This document shows positions 1 through 11,100 of a DNA stretch of 42,145 nt, piece by piece. Under the pieces are notes generated by a model. The model did no database searches. It was not told the DNA's origin and was given only the letters and a program-made list of their open reading frames with translations. The stretch comes from Silene noctiflora (Eukaryota; Streptophyta; Magnoliopsida; Caryophyllales; Caryophyllaceae): positions 86,270-128,414 of the forward strand of contig VHZZ01001299.1 in assembly GCA_009801015.1 (NCBI GenBank), read 5' to 3'. The number at the start of each line of letters is the position of its first letter. Within the stretch, counting starts at the first letter, position 1. A program made the translations under genes and the position numbers.

Positions 1-1624
1 TTAGACTTAATTAATTTTCCGCCTTAGTTTAATTAAGTCATTTGAAAATCCAGGTGGTTACAAATATAATACTCAATCTACTGTTTACCAAAAACAATGG
101 CTCGAAATGAAAAAAGACCGTTATGAATTTGAAGAGAATTTTTTTTTTTTTTTTGGCGATAAAATTTGAAGAGAATTGACTACCAGAAATGCAGTCATAA
201 GGTGAAAATTTGTACTTCACAATGCAAGTTTATGGAAAAAATCGGTAATTAGGTGAGAATTCTATGCACACAAAGAAATTTGCTCATGAAAGAAAATATC
301 TCTAAAAATGATAAATGGCCAAATGTCAAGGTGGGAAGTTTAATTTGTAGGCATATTTGTTAGTCAGCCTTATGACTGAGCTATATGTTTCGAAGGTAAA
401 ACAGGGTGAAGTATGAGACTGTTTAGATAGATGAGACAAACTTTTATTCAATTTAAAATAATCAAATAAGTAGTATTACCTGTTTATTTTTTAATTTCAG
501 TTCACTACAAATAATTAATACTACCAGTTTAGATAGACTGAACTGTAGGTATTTATTTTTGATGTCTGATCCATGCAAATAAGTAATACTATCCGTTTTC
601 ACTATAAAATAAACAATTTCGTCTTAAACAATAATTTGCGTTCGTACATAACAGCCATAGTTAAAAAGTTTTCTCCTCCGTATGTGAAATTGTTAAAGGT
701 TAGGAGCTTTGTAAATTTGTCAAATAAAAGAGTTCATAAGAGAATTAAGGATATGCATATGATGACCTGATTCAAAACCAGAAGTAAATTTGGTCAATTG
801 CATGTGATCCTACACCCAAATTAACCAACCCTACCTAAAGTTTACTTGATACAAAATCGACCAAGGTCAAAAAACCGATCAAAATGACCCAAAAATAATC
901 AAGAACATCTATTCTTAAATCAAACTAATGATTATAATTCACATTAAAAAAAGAGGTTATATTCATGACTGCAATGATTTGACGAACATCCTGATTGGTC
1001 AAACTTGTAATCAATTGATTATAAATTAACCCGATCTCTCATTACTCTTACTTTTTTTTGTTGTAAAGATAACCACAAAAGCAATTTTAATGTTGACGGG
1101 ATTTAAACTCAAGTCATGAGCATCATTCTTCATAATAACTTTTCAACTAAACTAGTTGACATTTGCATCTGTCACTCCTACTGAAGACTTGAAAGCACCA
1201 CTACTCAAACCCGAATACCGAGTATATAACACATCCAAGGAAACTCAGTCCAATCAAACCCGACCAAAACAATCCATTATCAACCTCTTTAAAAAAAAAA
1301 TTATATAAACCCAAAACACATTCTTCAATCGACCCTAAGCGTAAGTTGTGGGCCGAACGTAATCCGATAGACTCAAAGTGCGCGACCCGATATGATCTAG
1401 TCCAAAGTGATTAGACCCAAAAACGACCCAGAATATTCTGCCTAAAAATCCGAAATGACCTAGTCCAAAGTGATTAGACCCAAAAACGACCCCACTAAAA
1501 AAAAACCCCATAAAATTATTGGTCGGAAAATAATCTGACCCAAAACAACCGATCCGACCTCAACCACAACAACCCATTTAACAAGTCTAATAAAAAGACA
1601 CGAGGAGTGAAAAAGGAGAGACCA
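1..1624. other. Intergenic DNA left of the PP2C gene
   Basis: No convincing gene is visible. The longest open frame is about 65 codons and has no recognisable motif. The DNA is AT-rich, with a T16-17 run near 138-154. From about 1190 to 1570 it has many degenerate GACCC/CCGAC words, a texture seen again near 14100-14240, 19200-19320 and 24060-24190 that looks like decayed repeat DNA. Confidence 0.6.
1392..1492. repeat. Two-copy direct repeat of about 38 bp
   Basis: The block at 1392-1429 recurs at 1455-1492 with one substitution (GATCTAG versus GACCTAG). Both copies contain TCCAAAGTGATTAGACCC and are separated by 25 bp. The near identity points to a recent local duplication within non-coding DNA. 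Confidence 0.8.
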
Positions 1625-1634
1625 CTCGACTAAT

Positions 1635-1831
1635 CACTAATTCTTATTTCAGACGGCAACTATCCGTCTTAACCTTAAGACGGATAGTTGTCTCTCACGC
1701 ACTTGTAAGTGGGGAGGCAAGTGGATGAAAAATGGATAGTCCCACTTGCCTTCCACTTGCAAGTGTGTGAGAGGGCCACTATCCGTCTTAAGGTTAAGAC
1801 GGATAGTGACCGTCTTAAACAAGACGGACAC
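1635..1831 (+). mobile_element. MITE, 197 bp, Mutator-like, copy 1
   Basis: Both ends carry a long subterminal palindrome built on ACTATCCGTCTTAA / TTAAGACGGATAGT, at about 1659-1690 and 1772-1809. Imperfect terminal inverted repeats begin CTTATTTCAGACGG on the left and CTTGTTTAAGACGG on the right, reading inward. The flanks are CTCGACTAAT (1625-1634) and CTCGACCAAT (1832-1841), a probable 10-bp target-site duplication with one mismatch. A second copy lies in the opposite orientation at 33715-33900. No transposase is present. A 9-10 bp duplication suggests mobilisation by a Mutator-type transposase (inference). Confidence 0.85.
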
Positions 1832-1985
1832 CTCGACCAATAATGTTAGACTAGCATACCGACACACACACCCCCCATTACCCGTTCACGATTCATATGT
1901 CACATTTCTCACATCCCCCTTAGAAAACGACCCCTTTATTCTTCTCTCAATTCCATCCCCCCTTTTTAAACCCACCCAAATTATA

Positions 1986-2032
1986 AATCAAAAATCAAAA
2001 TCAAAATCAAAATCAAAATTAAAATTAAATTT
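1986..2032. repeat. (TCAAAA)n microsatellite in the PP2C leader region
   Basis: Imperfect hexamer repeats of TCAAAA grade into TTAAAA. They lie in a pyrimidine-rich stretch about 170-215 bp before the PP2C start and probably fall in the promoter or 5' leader. Confidence 0.75.
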
Positions 2033-2191
2033 AATCAATCCCCTTTTCCCCCATTTCCTCCCTCTTTCCCCATATAATTCCAATTAAAGTTAGGGTTATT
2101 ATATTCACAATCATATCAATTAATCAAAGATTATATAAATATAGTACAAGTTGAATTTAAATTAGGGTTGAATAAAATTAGGGTTTGAGGG

Positions 2192-2260
2192 ATGTGGTGG
2201 AATGCTACTAGAAGCGTCGATGAACCTTCTATCTCTTTGTTGGAAGCCTTTCGGCGTTGA
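2192..2260 (+). promoter_or_regulatory. Short upstream ORF overlapping the PP2C start
   Basis: An ATG at 2192 lies 10 bases before the first PP2C ATG at 2202, in a different frame. It opens a 22-codon ORF that stops at 2258-2260, past both candidate PP2C starts (2202 and 2220). If the transcript starts upstream of 2192, a scanning ribosome meets this ATG first, so it could lower PP2C translation. Transcript extent is not known. Confidence 0.45.
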
Positions 2261-5200
2261 AACCGTCGGTGGTGGTGGTGGTGGTGGCGACGGTGGTGCT
2301 GGTGAGGATGGACGGTGTGCCACTGGAGAGTTTTCCATGGCGGTTGTTCAAGCTAATCAGGTGCTTGAGGATCAGTGTCAGATCGAGTGTGGACGATTTG
2401 GGACTTTTGTTGGTGTTTATGATGGTCATGGTGGACCTGAGACGGCTCGATTTGTTTGCGATCATTTGTTTCAGAATTTTAAAGAAGGTCCGTGTCGTGT
2501 TTTTATTGGTTAGGGTGTACGATCAAATGTTATGTTAAGTCAACGTCTGTTTTTACTGTGGGTTGATAAAAGGTTCGTGTTTTTATTGGTTGGGTGTACC
2601 ATGATGCGTTAAGTCAACGTTTGTTTTTACTGTGGTTGATAAGTCCGTGTGTTTTTATTGGGTAGGTTGTATGATGATTTTGTTATGTTAAGTCAACGTG
2701 TGTGATGGTTTGTGTTTTTACTGTGGGTTGATAAGTAAATGTGAATATCAGTTTTTATAAGAGGGGTTGATAAGTGAGGGTAATTATGTGATTATTGAGT
2801 GATTGTATATAGTTGTTTTCGAGATTTAGGATCGTCTCCATTTCCTTAGAGAACTCGGTTTCTTCTCTATGGCCTAGAGGGTGATGTAGTGGTTGTAATT
2901 TAATCGTCGAAAGTAATAGATGAATTACTTTCAATGATTTTGACTCTTCACTTCATTTACCATATAAAATGTAGGGCATTGAGAGGAAATGTACTTCTCC
3001 GTTTCTCGTAGGAAATGGAGATTATCTGAATCATACTTGTTTTTGTTGTTATATAGCTATATCAGTTACTCATCTTCTTTTACGAGTTAATGGTCCTAAT
3101 TTAAGCGCTGAAAGTTAATTGTTTGCTTCAGTAAGCTCTATACTACTATAGTTTCGAGACAAATTGCTTCAGTAGTAGAACTTGGTATTGTCTTAAGTTT
3201 TGGAGCATCATTGTCGTGTTTGATTGATTTGTCCAACTGATTGGAACGGGTAACGTGTTAAGGAACTACATGAGTTCTAGAGTATTCTACCACGGTGAAA
3301 TTTGTGTATACATTTGCAGTGGCAGACCCAAAAAACGGATTCTGTGGAAATTTGAAACTATTTTTGTATTAAAATCATTGAATTTTGATGTCTGTAAACA
3401 AAAATTGTTTGAATTCTTGTAGCCCATGTACCCATAATGTACATCTCTGTGAAACATTGATGGTTTCTGGCCTATGACGATTGCTAAATTTGGGTGAAGT
3501 CTAGGAAGTAGTGTTCGGAGCAAACCATTTGTATTTTTTTTATTACTTTAGTCCTTTTTCTTTGACTCAAGAATATAGAAGATTTCTACCTCAATTTTGG
3601 TTCTCAGGTTTTCTATTGATGCAGCCATATCAGCTGAGACCAATGGTGTAGTCACAGCAGAGACCATAAAAAGGGCTTTCCACGAAACAGAGGAAGGTTT
3701 TAATGATATTGTCTCCGAGTTATGGAGTACTAAACCTCAAATAGCCACAGTGGGAACTTGCTGTCTTGTTGGTGTAATTTCTCAGCACACACTTTTCGTG
3801 GCAAACCTTGGAGATTCTCGTGCTGTACTTGGCAGGAAAAGTCGATCCTCTGGCGGTATTGATGCTGTTCAGTTATCAAGCGAGCATAATGCTAATTTTG
3901 AGTCAGTTAGAAAGGAACTTCAAGAGTTGCATCCAGATGATCCACAGATTGTAGTGTTAAAGCATGGAGTTTGGAGAGTAAAAGGAATAATTCAGGTAAG
4001 TTACAATTTGATCAGCTCTTCTTTTGTTTGATTCTTTTGAAAGTCTTTACTGTTGAGTAATGTCGAGTCATGTTGCTTCTGCCATACCAGCTGAACACTC
4101 TTAGGCAACTGGTCTGTATTTAACTTCGCATAGAAAAACCTGTCTAGTCTTACAAATGTTCTGTGGTTGCAAAATCAATATATGGCTTTAGATACATTGG
4201 AGGGTGGGCTGTGGCCGCCGGATTGGGTTTAGATTGTCGAAGAAAGAATGCCTCAAAATGACACATTTCCCAAATATAATTAAATGATATGCCTGTCTTT
4301 GGACACACTTTCCCTTCCCTTCTCTCTCCCAATTGCTGCTGTAATACTCATGCCTTGGCTTCTAAGTTTTAAGCAAGGTCAAGTCCAACAACAGTCAAAT
4401 AAGTTTGCAGCATCCGTGATAAATAAATTCTTCTTTTTTTCCCCTTCAGAATTACCATAATACTTTCTTACACAATTATATATGGCTATCTGAGGTTGCC
4501 AGATTTTGGATTAACAAATAGGGAGAATGATTTCTTGTAATATCTTTAATATATACAGTATTCTTTTGGACATGCCTGCTTGTTTATTTTGAAGTGTTTG
4601 ATGGGTCATGAAATTTTAATTTTATTTCAATGATGTGATATTGTGATGACCTTGTCGGCAGGTTTCTAGATCTATAGGCGATGTGTATTTGAAAAATGCT
4701 CAGTATAATAGGGAACCTATTAATGCGAAATTCAGGCTTCCAGAACCATTTCAAACGCCGATTTTGTCTGCAAATCCATCTATTGTTTCACATCATCTGC
4801 AGCCGAATGATTTGTTCCTAATTTTTGCTTCTGATGGTCTATGGGAACACCTGACTAATGAAACAGCAGTTGAAATTGTGCACAATCATCCCCATGCTGT
4901 AAGATTTTACCTGCGCGTCTTTTTTTCTTTTTCTTTTGTTTGTAGCTGTTGGCCCACTATTTGCTGCTACATCTGTATGGAATATATTCTGTTATGTCTG
5001 CTGTGGTCATCCGCACTGTGGATCAGTGACAGTTCTCTAAGTAATACAAAGTGACAACAAGTCTCCTTGATTGCAATTAAACAAAAAACTTACTGTTCCG
5101 GAATGCATGTTAGTTGAATGCCCTGGATGGTTTCATTTGGTGATTCATCTCAGCCTACCCCAAATCATTTAAAGACCAAGGCTCTGTTGTTGTTTGTTGG

Positions 5201-6903
5201 CTGGCACTAGATGTGCGGTGAATATAAGGCCATAAGAGCATAAGGGTTTCCGTATGCAAAATCTCCTCATGATACATTTTTGATCTTTCAATTAATGGTT
5301 TTTTTGAGAGATAAGGTGTATTTCGAGCAAATGTATCGCTGGTTGGTTTATGATTTGTTGTATTATGAGGTACTTATATATGCCTGAGTTCATAGCCTCA
5401 TAGGAGATGCCTCCAAGTCCAATAAAGTTCTACTTGCTTCTATATATGGTCTTTTTCTTAGATGAGGAAGCGCAGTATTCAGTGCAGCAGATGCTTATAT
5501 AGGTTACCTGTCATATTATAATTTATAACCACTGTTTGCATATTTTCATTCTCTCCAGTCCAAATTTCTCAGGCTTCCTTCGTGATCCTTTATCAATTAG
5601 TGCTTAGGGCCTATGTGTCACTTGGATCAGGTTTCTTACTGTTCATTTATCTACTTTTTTAGCATATTGAGTTTTACTTTTGGATTCACCTGTACCCAAA
5701 GCTTAGCTGACCTGACTAACTTATGTTTTCATTGTTATAGCTGTTATATAGAACCATAAACAACTGGCAAACTTTATTTTGCCATCCAAAATGTTCCACA
5801 TCCCAATCTTAGGTATCACAGGCAGCTAGCAGGTGTTAGCAACTATTTAGAATAAGGATTACTTCTCGACCCAATTTTAGAAGATATCATGTGAGGTTTT
5901 TAAATTAGAATATCTGAGTTTGATGTGTCTGTGTGTGATTAAACTCTTTGGCACAAGTTTCTTCAGGTGTTCATCTCTACACCAAATCTTTCTGCTTACT
6001 CATGGGAAACGCTGACTTATTCAGAAGCAATATAATGTTGTTCTTATGTTGAACATTCAAACTAATTGATAGAAAGTCCTGAAGTTGATAATGCTCGTCT
6101 TATAACTTGGTCCGAGAAAACAGCTAGATGCCTAAGAATTTGTTATCTTGCATTGATTTATTTGAGACCTTAATTTCTTAATGCATTGATTAAACTTTAA
6201 AATCGAAATAGTTTATTATTTCATTATGCAACAAAAATGCGTCCTCGTGTATTTTCAATAAGAGGCATATAGTGGCACTCTCAACAACAGTAACAACAAA
6301 GCCTTAGTCCCAAAAATGATGTGGGGAGAGATACCATGAATCATGGTACGGAAATGTTACTGTAAGGTAAGAAAATAGTAAAAAGTGGAGGAAAGGATGA
6401 CATGATAGTAAAGCGAAAGAAGATAGGCGAGAAATGCCTATGAAAGTCCAAGTCCGAGCATCACAACATTTCTGTGTAAAGAGAAGAAAGTGAAAAGATA
6501 TGAAAATCGAAGGAAAAACCTTTTGAATTAGAGCTCAGAACAGACTTTAAGGGGAGATATATTTGGTTTGATGTATCCTTAATTTATCCAAGCCTCTACC
6601 AGGAGTTTCGCCTTCTTTATTAATTCCTGATTTAAGGGGAGATGTATTTGGTCTGACTCATTTTTGATGATTTGATGTTTTGGATTGCAGGGAAGTGCTA
6701 AACGGCTTGTCAAAGCTGCACTACACGAAGCTGCTAGGAAAAGAGAAATGCGGTACTCAGATCTTCAAAAAATAGACAAAAAAGTGAGACGGCATTTTCA
6801 TGATGATATTACCGTGATTGTTTTGTTCATAAACCATGATCTTATCCAAAGAGGCGTGATTCAGGAACGTCCAGTCTCAATTCGAAGTGCCTTAGAACAC
6901 TGA
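2202..6903 (+). CDS. Protein phosphatase 2C, clade D (APD-like), 4 exons
   Basis: A Mg/Mn-dependent Ser/Thr phosphatase; clade-D members are known in plants for dephosphorylating plasma-membrane H+-ATPase. Exons: 2202-2487, about 3625-3995, 4662-4898 and 6691-6903, giving 368 residues. Visible motifs are [29 protein letters not shown] (metal-binding Asp), [47 protein letters not shown] and [13 protein letters not shown], so the catalytic core is complete. A (GGT)n run encodes a poly-Gly stretch near residue 24. A second in-frame Met at 2220 is an alternative start. The exon 1/2 junction is uncertain. The consensus donor at 2488 (AAG|GTCCGT) joined to acceptor 3607 breaks the frame. It fits acceptor 3624. 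Donor 2492 with acceptor 3607 also fits and would give 375 residues. Exons 3 and 4 are clear. Confidence 0.88.
2486..2736. repeat. Three tandem copies of a 70-90 bp unit at the PP2C exon 1 donor
   Basis: Units start near 2486, 2571 and 2642. Each shares CCGTGT or TTCGTG, then TTTTTATTGG, GTTAAGTCAACGT, TTTTTACTGTGG and GTTGATAA. The first unit begins at the splice donor itself, so the duplication extends from the exon end into intron 1. Small indels separate the copies. Confidence 0.85.
5105..5200 (+). mobile_element. RTE-type LINE 3' tail remnant in PP2C intron 3
   Basis: The words GATTCATCTCAGCC, ACCCCAAATCATTTA and AAGGCTCTGTTGTTGTT match the 3' ends commonly seen on plant RTE non-LTR elements (CCGACCCCAAATCATTTGGG, then AAGGCT, then a TTG tail). 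No coding part is attached, so this is a 5'-truncated scrap inside the 1.8-kb intron. The left boundary is not defined. Confidence 0.55.
6280..6330 (-). mobile_element. RTE-type LINE 3' tail remnant, reverse orientation
   Basis: Read on the minus strand this gives CCACATCATTTTTGGGACTAAGGCTTTGTTGTTACTGTTGTTG in pieces: the ATCATTTTTGGGACTAAGG block and the TTGTTG tail. This is the mirror image of the remnant near 5105-5200 in the same intron. The body of the element, if any, would extend toward higher coordinates (to about 6500), but I cannot define it. Confidence 0.5.
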
Positions 6904-8130
6904 TTACATTTGGTGAATGATTTAGCTCAACCAGATTATCTACTCTTTTCTGGAACTTGACTAAGGACACCCTTAACCTGAGTTCTGTGAAGAATCAAGA
7001 ACAATACTGTGAATTTACTCTCGTGGTTCACAGTTAACGACACAACTGATGGATCCTTTTAACGGATTCTACTTATTTCGGGTTTTTTTTCTCTCTATTG
7101 TTGATTGCCCTGGGGGAGTATAAGTGTATAACACATCATTTCTGTAGTTTTCTCCCCTAATGGTCGGAATACATCAGATCTTAAGTGTAAACAAATGAGT
7201 TGTTTTTCGATTTTTCCTCTAGGTCCATGTTCAGCTGAGTTTAAAATTGTATTTTGTTTTCTCTTGATTTTTGACATGGAAGACATGAAGTATGAAGAAA
7301 TTATTTCAGGTTTTTTTGTGGGTATGCCCTATTATTTTAACCTTTTCTTATCAAGCTGTGATTATATGGCATGTACCTATGTCCTTCGCTCAGCGCCGAA
7401 ACTACAAGGTCAAGGGATTTCATCCGGCCGAAAAAGCCAAGTACTCTAGCATATTTGGGCTTCTCTTGTAAGTAGGATGCCTAATCTTGTTCTCCATCAT
7501 AAATGCTTTGGCACAAAGTTTTGGTTAAGACTAAGTTACGATGATAACCACGATTGATTTGAACAAGACAAATAAAGGAGGGTTGTGAGAGGTTTTAATA
7601 AAAGACGGTCTCACCTAAGTTGTATAAGGTGTCATTGCATCAAATAAAAGCTTAAATGCTAAATCAATCAACCTTAATGGCATGTTCCGTAGTTAAAACG
7701 TTTAAAGTCGAGATGTTTCTTTCTAGACTTTAAATTAGAGCAAATTTTGACCCAGTCCGAGGGTAACCCAATGACAATTTAAGTTGATTCTGGCTGATAC
7801 CTTAATCCAATGGATGATCATGTACCAAATTAGTTTAATAATAGTCGTGAAATTATTAGTTCAAGCTAAAAAAACGCATGATTAACTAATATAGACAATT
7901 TGAAATTGAACCTATAAACCCAAATCGAACCCGGCCTAAACCATCACACAAAGCTAACTCGACCACTATATTGGTCGCAACATAAACTCGAATCGAACTA
8001 GACCGAACCCGATCTGACACGAATCTGGTAAAACAGAACCAATTTCTTATTACACGAAACCAGGCCGTGTTCCCCAAATTTACAGTAACAGTCCACCATT
8101 GTCAACGACTTCACTCAAAATCAACTGCGA
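6904..8130. other. 3' flank of PP2C and spacer before the membrane-protein gene
   Basis: The first several hundred bases are probably PP2C 3' UTR. An open frame of 84 codons at 7195-7449 has no recognisable motif and is likely chance. An AGACGGTCTCAC word at 7602-7613 belongs to the short MITE-like motif family seen elsewhere in the window. No RNA gene is visible. The last 200 bases should hold the promoter of the next gene, but no clear TATA box stands out. Confidence 0.55.
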
Positions 8131-11100
8131 ATGAAGTCACCCTTTCCATTTCCATGGCGGAGAGAGAAAACTTCCGTCAAAAATCGCACGCCATTGATGA
8201 CGATGATAATGACGGCTATATTAGCGACGCTTTTAATGGCGACGCTTCCATCACCGTCGTTATGCGTTCCGATGCATAAAGCTTTTCGTCGAGATCAAGG
8301 TACTCCTCAATGGCACCATGGCGCCTTCCATGACGTTAGGGATTCCATTCGATCGGATGTTCGTCGCATGCTTCACTCTCGTGCTGAGGTCATCCTTCAA
8401 TTTCCTAGGGTTTATTCTGATTTTCGTCGATTAATTTTGATTTTATTTAGTTTAATTTCTGTTTCGGAATTTCTAATTTTTACTTTGAAATTATGATTTT
8501 ATTCTTGTTCTGATTGTTGTGTTTGATTTTGTTGATATCTTACTTCATCGCGAGTTATGGTGCTTTGTTAGTAGATAAGTGATAATGTGTGTGTTCAATT
8601 TTTGTTTCGGAATTATTTAGGTTTGACTTTGAAATCGCGAGCTTTTGATTGTTTTATGTTCGATTGTTGCTATGTTAATTGATCATGGAGTTATGTACTT
8701 TGTTAGTACGTAAGTTGTTGATGATTGTGTGCCTGTGATATTTAGTTTGTGAACTGATCAATGATTTTTCTTCGGTTATGGCTTGTTGCATGACGCGGTT
8801 GTTTCCAGTTACTGTTCTGGTAATTGAGCCTGTTTTATGTTACTAAGACACACTGATAATTCAGTTACTGTTCTGGTACTTGAGCAATGCATTGCTCGTT
8901 GCTTATTGTTCATCGTTCTGCTTTGCTCATTGCTATGTACTGTTACTGTAATGTCACTTGTCGATGCTCTGACAAGTGACAACCTAATCGTCAAGTGAAG
9001 AGGAGGTGTGAAGTAGGCTTGTCTTTTGTGTGAGCGTAAATTGTCCCATTGTATGTGTTATCTCTGGTCCAACCCTTTTTTCCTTTGAACACTTCATCAA
9101 CTTGATATAAATTATGAGCTTTTTTTCATTTTAACAAATGACGTATCAAATGGAGAAGGGAATGTTTCGTAAGTCTCTTTTAAGACCTTCTCATGTTAAC
9201 ATAATGTGAGACAACATATAAAACACACTAGAAAGTAGAAACTACAAAAAGAAAAGAAAAGATAAAAAAAATAACTACCTTTTATACGAGAGATCTCGCA
9301 ATAAAGACTGTCATAAGACCGTCTCATATAAGAATTGGTGATGTTTTTTCAAGTACTTCGATTCTGCTGAGGAGGCCGTCTTATTAAAAGCTTTTATTAT
9401 GGTCTTGACACTTTGCATTTTATACTGACGGATTGGTGTGGGATCGTGTGATTATTAGGTGCCTATAAAGTGACTTAAATTTAGCAATTACATGTTTTGC
9501 CTCGTGATGTTTTGGCTCGTGGAACTACTTGGTAAGAAGCGGTCTAAAAGTGCCTGAAATCACCTTCTAGTTCTTATTAACATAACATGAGCTCAATATG
9601 GTCTTTTATATGTTCACCATCAACATCATCATTTCATCCTTGGATGCCATGCTTTTTCAGTTTGTATTACATTTTGGTTTATCTAGGATCTTTCATCCCC
9701 CCATTGTGTATATACTGTATAGTTCACCGGTAGATTAGTATCTTGGTATGATTATCCGATTGAATAGATTGTCTAACGGTGTATTGCTGTACAGGTTCCA
9801 TTCCAAGTTCCACTTGAAGTGAATATAGTCCTCGTTGGATTCAATGGGGATGGAGGTTATAGGTATACTTTAGATACACAAAAACTACAGGAATTTCTAA
9901 AAATCAGCTTTCCAACTCACCGACCATCCTGCTTGGAGTCTGGAGAGCCCCTTGATATCGAACATCATCTTGTTTACAATGTCTTTTCTGTAAGTGCTTG
10001 AGCTATTTGACTTCATAATTTAGGTTTTGGATTAAGATATAAGAAAGCAAAATGGTCGTATTTCGTGCACCCTTATGGTGGGACCCTTCCCAAGCGAGGA
10101 CCCCATCGTGTGCATTGGGCTGCCCTTTTCTAAAGCAAAATGGTTGTTTTTCTTTTTAATTGTAAAGTAGCAGTCCTCCGGTGCAATTCTCAAAATATTT
10201 TTTAAATTTTGAGTCAAGTGGAAACCTCCTCTCGATGTTGCTAAGACACGGTATGGTTGTGTATGCACAACCCCCTTTATCTCGAAATTTGCGAGATCTT
10301 CTTTTGCACTAAGGTAATATTAGCATTTTATTTTTAGTAAAATCTTTTAAGTGTGATTGGAGATTTTAACTTTTAGGTTTGCCGGGTTTCACTATTTCAA
10401 ATTGCAAAAGGCCAAAATTGAAATTTCCTTTGCACAGTTTTACTTGTACTTGTACCGCTTTTCTCCTAATGTTTGAAGATGGTAATATCTAACCTAGAAT
10501 ATGTGATTGTGTTGTAGGCTGGACAACCAGAGTTAATCTCTCTTGAGAAAAGTTTAAAAGAGGAAATGGTTGCTGCAGGGACTGCAAGAGAGGTAATTCC
10601 GCCATTATGTTCTTATACTGCATTTCACGTTTGCCTCTTTCAAGTTTCTTACTATCTTGAAGGGAAACATTTAGTAGTTAGCTCAGGAGTGTGCCATTTG
10701 GATCTATCATTTCTATATTACAATAAAAAATAATAGTGCGAATAATAATTATTATTACTACTATTATTTCTCAAAATTACCATATTGAAGTGATATGAAC
10801 TTTGACCGCTGTAAAATACCGATGCGAAATGTAGCAAATTCTTTTGAGAAGTTTTGTACTAGACATTACGGAATACTTATTGCTGCCTTTTTACGAAGGA
10901 CTGTCAAAACAAAAACTTTCTTAATATCGGTATTAAAGTGGAACACAGTTGGCCTCCCTCATCTTTCTCGTCCAATTAATCAAAATTTCCTCAACTCATA
11001 TAAAATTAAACTAGTCCCAACTCCCAACACTACTCCAGTGTTATTAAGGTCGAAAGAATTCCAGCGCCTAACCTTTTCTCTTTCAAAAATTTCTCTTTTT

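Noticed and set aside
1746-2087. 113-codon frame across the MITE and PP2C leader
   Set aside because: It starts inside the MITE palindrome and ends in the TCAAAA microsatellite, so it is repeat-derived.
7195-7449. 84-codon frame downstream of PP2C
   Set aside because: No motif and probably 3' UTR sequence; frame length is not unusual for AT-rich DNA.
9180-9330. Possible MITE in intron 1 of the membrane-protein gene (AAGACCGTCTCATATAAG near 9316)
   Set aside because: One end matches the AGACGGTCTCA family but I could not find a convincing inverted partner or target duplication.
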